A DNA stretch of 36,555 nucleotides. It comes from Alistipes senegalensis. Lineage in GTDB: Bacteria; Bacteroidota; Bacteroidia; Bacteroidales; Rikenellaceae. Shown piece after piece: positions 24,856-32,929 of this stretch (position 1 is the first letter of the stretch; every line of letters starts with the position of its first letter). The stretch spans positions 454,950-491,504 of the forward strand of contig JAMPDE010000002.1 in the NCBI GenBank assembly GCA_023665825.1, given 5' to 3'. A program made the position numbers and the translations under genes. The notes under the pieces were generated by a model. The model worked only from the letters and a program-made list of their open reading frames with translations, was not told the origin of the DNA and did not search any database.

Positions 24856-24931
24856 ATATGTTAAGTAAGAACGTGTTTGAATGCCGGCACGTCGGAACAG
24901 AAAAAAGACACACAAAGGTTAAAATAAAGAA

Positions 24932-27190
24932 ATGGAAGAAAAGAAGCTGTACAATGCAGTCCGTAAGGTCATCACGCTCGGCGACGGTCGCCAGATTGAG
25001 ATCGAAACGGGCAAGCTGGCCAAGCAGGCCGACGGCTCGGTCGTCGTCAAGATGGGCGACACGATGCTGCTCGGTACCGTCGTGGCCGCCAAAGATGCCA
25101 AACCCGACACCGACTTCATGCCCCTGCAAGTCGAGTACAAGGAGAAATACGCCGCCGCAGGACGTTATCCGGGCGGTTTCATGAAACGCGAGGGCAAGGC
25201 CAACGACTCGGAGATTCTCACGGCCCGTCTGATCGACCGTGCGTTGCGTCCGTTGTTCCCGTCGGACTACCACGCCGAAGTCTACGTGACGGTCAATCTG
25301 ATTTCGGCCGACAAGGATATCCAGCCCGACGCATTGGCCGGTCTGGCCGCTTCGGCTGCGCTGGCCGTGTCGGACATTCCGTTCGGCGGCCCGATTTCGG
25401 AGGTGCGCGTCGTGCGCAAGAACGGCCAGTACGCCATCAATCCGGGCTTCTCGGAGATGGCCGACTGCGACCTCGATATCATGGTCGGCGGTACGATCGA
25501 CAACATCCTGATGGTCGAGGGCGAGATGAAGGAGGTTTCCGAAGAGGTCATGCTCGGGGCTATCAAGTTCGCACACGAGGAGATCAAGAAACACTGCGCC
25601 GTGCAGATCGAGCTGTCGAAAGAGCTCGGCAAGGACGTGAAACGCACCTACTGCCACGAGGTCAACGACGAAGAACTGCGCCAGACGATTATCCGCGAGC
25701 TCTACGACAAGGCTTATGCCATTGCGACGAGCGGCACGATGAAACACGAACGCGAGGAGAAATTCAACGCGCTCGAAGCCGAATTCGCCGCCCGCTATTC
25801 CGAAGAGGAGCTGGCCGAAAAAGCGTCGCTTATCCACAAGTATTTCCACGACGACGTGCAGAAGAAGGCGATGCGCAACATGATTCTCGACGAGGGCAAA
25901 CGTCTTGACGGCCGCCGCACGGACGAAATCCGTCCCATTTGGTGCGAGGTGGGCTACCTGCCCTCCGCACACGGTTCGGCCATCTTCACGCGCGGTGAAA
26001 CACAGTCGCTGGCGACTGTGACGCTCGGCACGAAGCTCGACGAAAAAGTCAAGGACGAAGTGCTGGTACAGGGTACCGAGCAGTTCGTGCTGCACTATAA
26101 TTTCCCGCCTTTCTCGACCGGCGAGGCGAAAGCCGCACGCGGCTTGAGCCGCCGCGAAATCGGGCACGGCCACTTGGCTTGGCGCGCGCTGAAACCGATG
26201 ATTCCGCTGGGCGAGGAGAATCCCTATGCCGTGCGCATCGTGTCGGATATTCTCGAATCGAACGGTTCGTCGTCGATGGCGACCGTCTGCGCCGGTACTT
26301 TGGCCTTGATGGACTCCGGCGTCAAAATGAAGAAGCCCGTTTCGGGTATCGCGATGGGTCTGATTTCCGACTCGGAGAGCGGCAAATGGGCCGTGCTGTC
26401 GGACATCTTGGGCGACGAAGACCACTTGGGCGACATGGACTTCAAGGTGACGGGTACCCGCGACGGTATCACCGCCACGCAGATGGACATCAAGGTCGAC
26501 GGCTTGTCGTACGAGGTGCTGGCCGCCGCATTGGAGCAGGCCCGCAAGGGACGCATGCACATCCTGAACATCCTGACCGACTGCATCGCCGAACCGCGTG
26601 CGGACTACAAACCGTGCGTGCCGCGCATCGTGCAGATTACGATTCCGCAGGATTCGATCGGTGCGGTCATCGGCCCGGGCGGAAAGGTCATTCAGGACAT
26701 CCAGAAGACCACGAATACCACCATCACCATCACGGAGGTGGACAACAAGGGCATGGTCGACATCTTCGGCGTGGACAAAGAGGCGCTCGACGGTGCGCTA
26801 GCCCGCATCAAGGCGATCGTCGCCGTGCCCGAAGTGGGCGAAACCTATCACGGTACGATCCGTTCGATCGTCGCGTTCGGCGCGTTCGTCGAAATCATGC
26901 CGGGCAAGGATGCGCTGCTCCACATCTCGGAAATCGACTACAAGCGTTTCGAGACGATGGACGACACCGGTCTGAAAGAGGGCGACGAAATCGACGTGAA
27001 ACTGATCGGCGTCGACCCCAAGACGGGCAAACTCAAACTGTCGCGCAAAGCGCTGCTGCCCAAGCCCGAAGGCTATGTGGAGCGCGAACGCCGCCCGCGT
27101 CCCGAACGGGGCGAACGCCGCGAATACCGCAGCGATTACCACGAGCACCGCGAACACCGCGACGACCACGAGGGCCACGACCGGGAGTAA
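24932..27190 (+). CDS. pnp: Polyribonucleotide nucleotidyltransferase (PNPase)
   Basis: A 752-residue PNPase. Two RNase PH domains flank an all-alpha linker: [31 protein letters not shown] and [13 protein letters not shown] in the first; [45 protein letters not shown] and [32 protein letters not shown] in the second. A KH domain (about 560-620, [12 protein letters not shown]) and an S1 domain (about 630-705, [15 protein letters not shown]) follow. After about residue 712 a tail of some 40 residues rich in Arg, Glu, Asp and His (repeats of EHR/DDH) extends past the S1 domain, likely for RNA or protein contacts. It degrades RNA 3' to 5' with phosphate. Confidence 0.98.
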   Translation: MEEKKLYNAVRKVITLGDGRQIEIETGKLAKQADGSVVVKMGDTMLLGTVVAAKDAKPDTDFMPLQVEYKEKYAAAGRYPGGFMKREGKANDSEILTARLIDRALRPLFPSDYHAEVYVTVNLISADKDIQPDALAGLAASAALAVSDIPFGGPISEVRVVRKNGQYAINPGFSEMADCDLDIMVGGTIDNILMVEGEMKEVSEEVMLGAIKFAHEEIKKHCAVQIELSKELGKDVKRTYCHEVNDEELRQTIIRELYDKAYAIATSGTMKHEREEKFNALEAEFAARYSEEELAEKASLIHKYFHDDVQKKAMRNMILDEGKRLDGRRTDEIRPIWCEVGYLPSAHGSAIFTRGETQSLATVTLGTKLDEKVKDEVLVQGTEQFVLHYNFPPFSTGEAKAARGLSRREIGHGHLAWRALKPMIPLGEENPYAVRIVSDILESNGSSSMATVCAGTLALMDSGVKMKKPVSGIAMGLISDSESGKWAVLSDILGDEDHLGDMDFKVTGTRDGITATQMDIKVDGLSYEVLAAALEQARKGRMHILNILTDCIAEPRADYKPCVPRIVQITIPQDSIGAVIGPGGKVIQDIQKTTNTTITITEVDNKGMVDIFGVDKEALDGALARIKAIVAVPEVGETYHGTIRSIVAFGAFVEIMPGKDALLHISEIDYKRFETMDDTGLKEGDEIDVKLIGVDPKTGKLKLSRKALLPKPEGYVERERRPRPERGERREYRSDYHEHREHRDDHEGHDRE

Positions 27191-27252
27191 CGGCCTGCTG
27201 AAAATCGCGACATTCGGGGATGAACGACTTTTTTATCGTTCGTCCTCGAATG

Positions 27253-27283
27253 TTGCATTTTTGAAATATGTTTTTTATATTTG
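27253..27283 (+). promoter_or_regulatory. Promoter of the OmpA/TPR lipoprotein gene
   Basis: TTG at 27253-27255, a 20-nt spacer and TATATTTG at 27276-27283. Transcription would begin near 27290 and give a leader of about 83 nt before the ATG at 27373, ending in the A-rich stretch ACAACAACCAATTAACTC. Confidence 0.65.
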
Positions 27284-27372
27284 CGTCGTGTAAAATGCGC
27301 TTCGCGGAGTGCGATTCCCGCGAACGCCCGACCGCGAAAACAGAAACTGAACAACAACCAATTAACTCATTT

Positions 27373-29103
27373 ATGAAAAACTTATTGAAGTCGAGTCTCG
27401 TGCTCGCATTCGCTGCGCTCGCGCTTTCGAGCTGCAACTGCTTCAAGGAGATGGCGTTGAACCGCGACGAAGTCAAGGTAGCCGTCGTTCCCGAAGTACT
27501 CGCGCTGAACAACGGCGTCGTAGCCGCCGACATTCAGGTGAAGATTCCGGTGGAGTATTTCAATGCGAAAGCCATCGCCAAAGTAACCCCCGTGCTGGTA
27601 TTCGAGGGCGGCGAACTGGCCGGTACCTCCTACTACTATCAGGGTACGAAGGTGGACGAAAACTATACGGTCGTCGATACGAAGACCGGCGGTCACTTCG
27701 CACAGCACGTCGAGTTCCCGTACGATTCGCGCATGGACCAGTGCGAACTCCAGCTGCGTGTCGAAATCAAATGCCCCAGCGGCAAGTGCAAGGAGTTCAC
27801 GCTCGTGAACCTGAACGACGGCGCGATTCCGACCAAGAAAGAGGCTGAAATTCTGGCCGGCGACGACGAAGCTGCCAAAATGGCGCTCGCACAGTCGTTC
27901 GGTCTGACGGTCGCTTACGGTCTGAACAAGTTGCAGAAGGATCTGAAATACGGCGACGTCATGGTTCCGATGGCCAACAACTACAAACGCGTGACCACTG
28001 TCGTGAACAAGACCGACCTGCTCTACGCGATCAACTCCTCGCAGGTAACGAAGAAGAACGAGCGCAAAGCCGATCTCGGCGAATTCAAGGCCGATGTCAA
28101 GGAGAAGCTCGACAACGACCGCGCGACGCAGAACATCGCCGTGAAGGGTTACGCTTCGCCCGACGGCCCGGAGAAATTCAACGACAAACTGTCGAAAGCT
28201 CGTAGCGAATCCGGTAAGAAAGTCGTAGCCAAGCTGCTGAAAGGCACGGGTCTCGATATCGATGCCGCTGCTTACGGCGAAGACTGGACCGGTTTCAAGG
28301 AGCTGGTCGAGAAATCGAACATCAAGGACAAGAACCTGATTCTGCAAGTGTTGAGCCTCTACAACTCGTCGGCTCAGCGCGAGAGCGAAATCAAGAACAT
28401 GTCGACGGTCTATAACGAGCTGAAAAGCGAGATTCTTCCCGAATTGCGCCGTGCCCAGATCGTCAACAGCACCGATATTCAGGGCAAAACCGACGCCGAA
28501 ATTCTGGCTGCTCTCCGCAACGGCGGCGAACTGACCGTCGAGGAGTACCTCTACGCTGCCGAGTCGCTGGCCAACGGTGCTGCAGAACAGGTTGCCGTGC
28601 TGACCGCCGCATCGAAGAAATACAACGATGCCCGCGTATGGAACAACCTCGGTGTCGCACAGACGAAAGCCGGCAACGAAGCCGCTGCTTTGGATTCGTT
28701 CGCGAAGGCTGCCAAACTGAACTCGTCGGCCGAGCTCAACAAGAACCTCCTGCTGGCCAACTTGGCTAACGGCAACACCGCCGAAGCCAAGAAATACGCT
28801 GCTGCAACGGATGCCGAAGGCAAAGCCGCCTATGCTGCTGCAACGGGTGACTATCAGGTTGCCGAGAACGGTCTGACCGGTTACAATCAGGCTATCGCCG
28901 CTGTGATGAACAACGACCTCGCTACGGCCAAGAAAGCCATCGCCAAAGACAACTCGGCCGATGCCGACTACCTGCGTGCCGTTATCGCAGCTCGCGAGGG
29001 CGACAAGGCTACGGCACAGGCACAGCTGAAGAGCGCGGTATCGAAGAATCCCGAGCTGGCTGCCAAAGCTGCCAAAGACGCCAATCTGAAAAACATTCAG
29101 TAA
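27373..29103 (+). CDS. Outer-membrane lipoprotein with OmpA-like and tetratricopeptide regions
   Basis: A 576-residue lipoprotein: signal MKNLLKSSLVLAFAALALSSC with Cys21. ATG 27373 is chosen over an upstream in-frame ATG at 27268 because that one overlaps the promoter. Residues about 25-150 are beta-rich. Around 254-290 is an OmpA-like segment (IAVKGYASPDGPEKFNDKLSKARSESGKKV). Residues about 370-576 are alpha-helical TPR-like repeats rich in Ala, Asn and Lys (VWNNLGVAQTKAGNEAAALDSFAKAAKL). Proteins of this layout are common in Bacteroidales but lack a defined function; peptidoglycan or envelope scaffolding is suggested by the OmpA-like part. The strong promoter, restricted codon use and strong terminator suggest high expression as a single-gene unit. 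Confidence 0.85.
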   Translation: MKNLLKSSLVLAFAALALSSCNCFKEMALNRDEVKVAVVPEVLALNNGVVAADIQVKIPVEYFNAKAIAKVTPVLVFEGGELAGTSYYYQGTKVDENYTVVDTKTGGHFAQHVEFPYDSRMDQCELQLRVEIKCPSGKCKEFTLVNLNDGAIPTKKEAEILAGDDEAAKMALAQSFGLTVAYGLNKLQKDLKYGDVMVPMANNYKRVTTVVNKTDLLYAINSSQVTKKNERKADLGEFKADVKEKLDNDRATQNIAVKGYASPDGPEKFNDKLSKARSESGKKVVAKLLKGTGLDIDAAAYGEDWTGFKELVEKSNIKDKNLILQVLSLYNSSAQRESEIKNMSTVYNELKSEILPELRRAQIVNSTDIQGKTDAEILAALRNGGELTVEEYLYAAESLANGAAEQVAVLTAASKKYNDARVWNNLGVAQTKAGNEAAALDSFAKAAKLNSSAELNKNLLLANLANGNTAEAKKYAAATDAEGKAAYAAATGDYQVAENGLTGYNQAIAAVMNNDLATAKKAIAKDNSADADYLRAVIAAREGDKATAQAQLKSAVSKNPELAAKAAKDANLKNIQ

Positions 29104-29142
29104 TCGTCGGTAAATCGATTTCGGAGCGATTCCAAAATCGGG

Positions 29143-29175
29143 GCCCGAACCTTTCACAAGGTTCGGGCTTTTTTT
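29143..29175 (+). terminator. Strong rho-independent terminator
   Basis: GCCCGAACCTT (29143-29153), loop TCAC, AAGGTTCGGGC (29158-29168): a perfect 11-bp stem followed by seven T. It ends the OmpA/TPR lipoprotein transcript 40 nt after its stop. Confidence 0.95.
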
Positions 29176-29254
29176 CGGGGAAGACTTCGCGGGGTTGTTT
29201 TTCCGGCCGCACTTAAAACGCACGCTGCGAGCGGGTGCGTAAGGAAAATTTGTT

Positions 29255-29262
29255 TATCTTTA
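29255..29262 (+). promoter_or_regulatory. Possible -7 box of the glsA-like gene
   Basis: TATCTTTA matches TAnnTTTG except at the last base and lies 26 nt before the ATG. No clear -33 element is seen. The strong terminator upstream means this gene needs its own promoter. Confidence 0.4.
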
Positions 29263-29288
29263 CATACGGTTTATAAAAAGAACACATC

Positions 29289-30122
29289 ATGCCTCGAATC
29301 GACATAGGTGCCGTATTGTCCGAAAAAGCGCCGCGACTGGCCCGCTGGATTCCGCGTCCGGCGGTCGAGTGGCTGCGGCGCACCGTCCGCGAACGGGAGA
29401 TCAATCACATCATCGACGCGTACTGGTCTTTGCCGCCGCAGGAGTTCATCCGTGCCTGCTTCGCAGAATGGGGAGTTACCTACGAAATGCAGGGTCTCGA
29501 CCGTCTCGACCCGCACGGACGTTACCTTTTCGTCGCGAACCATCCGTTCGGCGGGATGGACGGGATGATGCTGGCCGACGAGCTGATGACCCGTTTCGGC
29601 GACGTGCGCGTGGTGGTCAACGATTTGCTGATGCACGTCGAGCCGCTGCGGCCGCTCTGGCTGCCCGTCAACAAGCACGGGGCGCAGAGTACCGACTATG
29701 CCCGCCGCATGGAGGAGGCTTTTTTCGGCGAGGTGCCGATCCTGACCTTTCCGGCGGGACTTTGCTCGCGCCGTATCGACGGACGTATCGCGGATACCGA
29801 ATGGAAAATCAGCTTTCTGAAAAAAGCCTATGCCTCGCAGCGGCAGATCGTGCCGTTGTTCGTCGAGGGGCGGCTCTCGAACTTCTTCTACCGGATCGAC
29901 CGGTTCCGCAAAGCGCTGGGCATCAAGTTCAACATCGAGATGCTGTGGCTGCCGGACGAGATGTTTTCGCAGGCGGGCAAGCATTTTCGCATCGCGGTCG
30001 GCGAGCCCGTTTCGGTCGCCGAATTGCAGTCGCTCGGTTCGCTGCGCGAGCAGACCGAAGCGATACGCAAAAAGACCTATTTTTTGGAAAAAACGCTCGG
30101 ACAGCCATCGGCATCCCGCTAA
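29289..30122 (+). CDS. glsA: Lysophospholipid-acyltransferase-like protein, probable glycine-lipid O-acyltransferase
   Basis: A 277-residue acyltransferase of the PlsC-like superfamily. The catalytic block is NHPFGGMDG (His85, Asp91), the Bacteroidetes form of the histidine-aspartate acyltransferase motif; FPAGLCSRR is the later glycerophosphate-type substrate motif, followed by VPLFVEGRLSNFFYRI. No signal peptide or strong membrane segment is seen, so it is probably a peripheral inner-membrane enzyme. Next to it lies a hemolysin-like GNAT acyltransferase. This pairing matches the glsB/glsA genes that make glycine (and related serine) lipids in Bacteroides, in which this partner adds the second fatty acid to the hydroxyl of the N-acylated product. 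The gene name is by family and context. Confidence 0.75.
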   Translation: MPRIDIGAVLSEKAPRLARWIPRPAVEWLRRTVREREINHIIDAYWSLPPQEFIRACFAEWGVTYEMQGLDRLDPHGRYLFVANHPFGGMDGMMLADELMTRFGDVRVVVNDLLMHVEPLRPLWLPVNKHGAQSTDYARRMEEAFFGEVPILTFPAGLCSRRIDGRIADTEWKISFLKKAYASQRQIVPLFVEGRLSNFFYRIDRFRKALGIKFNIEMLWLPDEMFSQAGKHFRIAVGEPVSVAELQSLGSLREQTEAIRKKTYFLEKTLGQPSASR

Positions 30123-30128
30123 AAAGCG

Positions 30129-30136
30129 TACTTTTG
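30129..30136 (+). promoter_or_regulatory. Possible -7 box of the glsB-like gene
   Basis: TACTTTTG, a full TAnnTTTG match, lies 6 nt after the glsA-like stop and 29 nt before the next ATG. No convincing -33 element is visible. It suggests the second acyltransferase gene can be expressed separately from the first. Confidence 0.45.
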
Positions 30137-30165
30137 TAACGAAGTTGTCCACGAAATCGACAGCA

Positions 30166-31191
30166 ATGCAATCCGATTCGAACTTGATAAAACCTATCGC
30201 TCCTCCCGTCGCTCGGGAGCTGCTGAAAGCCGAACTGACGCCCGAACGCAAAGTCCGGGCGACGAACAAGGCCGCCAACGAAATCTATGTCTTCGCGGCG
30301 GCCGATTGTCCCGCGCTGATGCGCGAAGTGGGTCGTCTGCGCGAGGAGGCTTTCCGGCGCGCCGGCGGCGGCACGGGGCGCGAAGTCGACATCGACGCCG
30401 AAGATCTGGCCGAAGACGGCTATTTCCAGCTCATCGTGTGGGATCCTGCGGCCGAAGAGATCGTCGGCGGTTACCGGTTCATCGTTTGCACGACGCAACA
30501 CCCCCGCCACCTCTCGACGGAGCACTATTTCCGCTTCAGCGACCGGTTCCGCCGCCGCTACCTGCCCCGCACCATCGAGCTGGGCCGTTCGTTCGTCCAG
30601 TGCGCCTATCAGGCGCGGCAGAACCCCAAGAGCCTTTACGCGCTCGACAATCTGTGGGATGGACTGGGGGCGCTGGTCGTGCTCAACCCGCGCGCCAAAT
30701 ACCTCTTCGGCAAGGTGACGATGTACACTTCGTACAAGACCGTCGCCCGCAATGCGTTGATCTGGTTCCTGCGCCGCTACTTCCCCGACCGCGAACGGCT
30801 GGTCGAGGGAATCCACCCGCTGACGCTCGACTTGGACGACCCCTATTACGAGCAGCTGTTCACGGGCGCGAACTACATGGAGAATTACCGCATTCTGATT
30901 CAGAAAGTCCGCGAATTCAACGAAAACATACCGCCGCTCATCAACGCCTACATGAATCTGTCGCCCTCGATGCGGGTATTCGACACGGTGTCGAACCCCG
31001 ATTTCGGCGGGGTCGAGGAGACGGGCATTCTGCTGACCATCGCGGACATCTACCCCGAAAAAAAGATGCGTTATACGCGCTGGAAGGGGTGGCGGGCCAA
31101 TCTGAAACACCGTCGCGAGGAGTTTTCGGAACGGTTGCGGAGCCACTTGGAGGGGCTGAAAAGCCCGTTCAAGCGCGACCTGCGCGACTGA
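30166..31191 (+). CDS. glsB: Hemolysin-like GNAT acyltransferase, probable glycine N-acyltransferase
   Basis: A 341-residue protein. Start 30166 (MQSDSNLIKP) is chosen because the longer frame runs through the upstream gene. The region about 43-200 is the GNAT-like domain of the OlsB/hemolysin acyltransferase family: LREEAFRRAGGGTGREVDID, YFQLIVWDPAAEEIVGGYR, and TIELGRSFVQ. The C-terminal part (LINAYMNLSPSMRVFDTVSNPDFGGVEETGILL) is characteristic of the Bacteroidetes proteins. The family transfers a 3-hydroxy-fatty acyl group to an amino acid; with the preceding O-acyltransferase it should make glycine lipids. It carries no signal peptide. An ornithine or serine acceptor is possible. Confidence 0.78.
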   Translation: MQSDSNLIKPIAPPVARELLKAELTPERKVRATNKAANEIYVFAAADCPALMREVGRLREEAFRRAGGGTGREVDIDAEDLAEDGYFQLIVWDPAAEEIVGGYRFIVCTTQHPRHLSTEHYFRFSDRFRRRYLPRTIELGRSFVQCAYQARQNPKSLYALDNLWDGLGALVVLNPRAKYLFGKVTMYTSYKTVARNALIWFLRRYFPDRERLVEGIHPLTLDLDDPYYEQLFTGANYMENYRILIQKVREFNENIPPLINAYMNLSPSMRVFDTVSNPDFGGVEETGILLTIADIYPEKKMRYTRWKGWRANLKHRREEFSERLRSHLEGLKSPFKRDLRD

Positions 31192-31245
31192 CGGCCGAAA
31201 GGCTCGGTTTTTGTTCCGACAGAACGCAAAAAACAGTTCGTAAGT

Positions 31246-31689
31246 ATGAAAAAATGGTGGAAACGGGGCGTGTTGTTCGCCGTCGTAGGGATTTTATCGG
31301 CCGTCGGGCCGCTTGCGGCGCAGGTGCGCTTCGAGACGGGTTCGACCGATTCGGTGCGCCGCATGGCGCAGCAGCAGGGCAAGCTGGTCTTTATCGACCT
31401 CTATGCCGACTGGTGTCCGCCGTGCCGGTCGATGGAGCGGCAGGTCTTTTCGCGGGCCGATGTCGGTGAATTCATGGCGCGTCATTTCGTAGCGGCGAAA
31501 TATAACGTTGACCAGACGCTGGGTCGTGAGCTGCTGGCCGAATACGGGCGCGGGTCGATTCCGCTCTACCTGATTTTCGACACGGAAGGCAATCTGTGGG
31601 GCCGCATCGAAGGCGCGGCATCAGCCGATACGTTTCTGAAAAATCTGCGTAGCGTTATCGACAAGTACGAAAAGCGGGAGAAGAAATAA
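31246..31689 (+). CDS. Periplasmic thioredoxin-like protein
   Basis: A 147-residue protein with an N-terminal signal (KKWWKRGVLFAVVGILSAVGPLAAQ) and a thioredoxin fold. The redox motif is WCPPC (Cys57-Cys60) in FIDLYADWCPPCRSMERQVF, and the cis-proline loop is visible in GRGSIPLYLIFD. This resembles the thioredoxin_7/DUF255-like group of exported thioredoxins found in Bacteroidetes, probably reducing or isomerising disulfides in the periplasm. A CPPC active site is used by several Bacteroidetes members. It lies 54 nt after the glsB-like gene, likely on the same transcript, and is convergent with rsmG. Confidence 0.9.
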   Translation: MKKWWKRGVLFAVVGILSAVGPLAAQVRFETGSTDSVRRMAQQQGKLVFIDLYADWCPPCRSMERQVFSRADVGEFMARHFVAAKYNVDQTLGRELLAEYGRGSIPLYLIFDTEGNLWGRIEGAASADTFLKNLRSVIDKYEKREKK

Positions 31690-31702
31690 CAGCCGCTGTT
31701 AT
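31686..31702. terminator. Possible bidirectional hairpin between the thioredoxin gene and rsmG
   Basis: ATAACAG-CCG-CTGTTAT is a perfect 7-bp stem that includes the thioredoxin stop codon. The tight 3-nt loop and missing T tract make it a weak terminator candidate, but its place between convergent genes fits. Confidence 0.35.
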
Positions 31703-31743
31703 CAGTATGCGGCGGGCGGCGAGAGAATGCCCCTGCCGTCTTG

Positions 31744-32367
31744 TCAGCGGGCCGTATAGACCACCTTTTTTGTCTCGAAAAACTCCTCGTCGAAGAAATC
31801 CGAAATGGCGTGAACGTCCCACCGCTTGCGGGTCAGGGCCAGTTCTTCGGCCAGATCGCCCCCTTTCAGATAGAGAATGCCGTTCGGCAGCGTTCCGTGC
31901 CGGCCGCGCTCGATTTTGTTCCAGACCCATTGCACGAACTCGGGCATGGCTGTGACGGCGCGCGAAACGACATAATCGTAGCGTTGCGTGAGGGTTTCGA
32001 CCCGCACGCAGCGCGGCGCGACGTTGTCCAGCCCGAGCGCGGCCACGACCCCCTCGACGACCGTGATTTTCTTGCGAATGGAATCGGCGGCAGTGAAACG
32101 GGCTTCGGGAAAGAGAATCGCGAGCGGCACGGAGGGGAATCCGCCGCCGCATCCGACGTCGAGCACGCGCGCGCCGGCGTCGAAAGCGCACACTTTGGCG
32201 ATGGCCAGCGAATGCAACACGTGCCGCAGGTAGAGCTGGTCGAAATCCTTGCGCGAAACGACGTTGATTTTGGCGTTCCATTCGGCGTAGAGGTCGAACA
32301 GCGCGGCGAAACGCTCCTGCTGAACCGGCGTCAACTCGGGAAAGTATTTTATTAAGAGGGTGTGCAT
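31744..32367 (-). CDS. rsmG: 16S rRNA (guanine(527)-N7)-methyltransferase RsmG
   Basis: A 207-residue RsmG (GidB), the usual size. LYAEWNAKINVVSRKDFDQLYLRHVLHSLAI is the family N-terminal signature, and the SAM-binding motif is VLDVGCGGGFPSVPLAILFP. DYVVSRAVTAMPEFVQW follows, and the C-terminus ends in a short strand. It methylates G527 in the 530 loop of 16S rRNA; loss gives low-level streptomycin resistance in other bacteria. It follows the ECF sigma gene by 4 nt and is the last gene of a three-gene minus-strand operon. Confidence 0.97.
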   Translation of the reverse strand: MHTLLIKYFPELTPVQQERFAALFDLYAEWNAKINVVSRKDFDQLYLRHVLHSLAIAKVCAFDAGARVLDVGCGGGFPSVPLAILFPEARFTAADSIRKKITVVEGVVAALGLDNVAPRCVRVETLTQRYDYVVSRAVTAMPEFVQWVWNKIERGRHGTLPNGILYLKGGDLAEELALTRKRWDVHAISDFFDEEFFETKKVVYTAR

Positions 32368-32371
32368 CGTT

Positions 32372-32929
32372 TCAGCTTTCGTTTTGTATGAACCGGCACA
32401 TCTGTTCGCGGGCGCGATGGATTTGGGTTTTCACGGTGCCTAACGGCACGGCCAGTTTTTCGGCGATTTCCTCGTACGAAAGTTCGTCGAAAAACCGCAG
32501 CACGATCAACTGCCGATAGCGCGGCGTCAGCCGTTCGAGGTAGCTTTCGATTTGCGAGCGTTGTTGCAGGCTGATGACGCGCTCTTCGGGCGTCGGCGCG
32601 AGCGACGCGGGTGCCGTGAACCGTTCGTCGATGGAGAGGTCGTCCTGCTGCCGCCGCACGAAGTCGATGAACGTATTGCGGGCGATGGTGTAGACCCATT
32701 GCCCGAATGTGTACTCCGCCCGGTAACGGTGCAGGTTGATGTAGACTTTGATGAATGTTTCTTGCAGCAGATCGTCCACGTGGCTTCGGTTGCCCAGCCG
32801 CTGCGCCAGCAAACGGCGGATGGCATCGCGGTAGCGGTTGAAAAGATACTCGAATGCGCTGTCGTCGCCTGCGAGCACCAGTTCGACCAGCCGCCGGTCG
32901 TCGGCCACGAGGTAATCGGCTATCTCCAT
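32372..32929 (-). CDS. ECF-type RNA polymerase sigma factor
   Basis: A 185-residue sigma-70 family ECF factor. Region 2: AFEYLFNRYRDAIRRLLAQRLG, DDLLQETFIKVYINLHRYR and FGQWVYTIARNTFIDFVRR. Region 4: LTPRYRQLIVLRFFDELSYEEIAEKLAVPLGTVKTQIHRAREQM. Start 32929 (MEIADYL) lies inside the 3' end of the glycosyltransferase gene (10-nt overlap); the frame is open far upstream, but that part has no sigma sequence. No anti-sigma gene or FecR partner is next to it, unlike PUL-associated ECF pairs. Being in an operon with a glycosyltransferase and rsmG, it looks like a general ECF factor rather than a PUL regulator. Confidence 0.95.
   Translation of the reverse strand: MEIADYLVADDRRLVELVLAGDDSAFEYLFNRYRDAIRRLLAQRLGNRSHVDDLLQETFIKVYINLHRYRAEYTFGQWVYTIARNTFIDFVRRQQDDLSIDERFTAPASLAPTPEERVISLQQRSQIESYLERLTPRYRQLIVLRFFDELSYEEIAEKLAVPLGTVKTQIHRAREQMCRFIQNES

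Larger units (their letters stand above)
24549..24931 (+). other. rpsO-pnp intergenic region
   Basis: The 383-nt gap holds no gene. In order it carries the rpsO hairpin, a small hairpin plus the conserved 81-bp repeat (24657-24760), unpaired-looking GC-rich sequence, an 11-bp hairpin (24828-24855) and a purine-rich leader up to the pnp start. No TAnnTTTG promoter is evident before pnp, so pnp is probably read through from rpsO. Confidence 0.6.
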
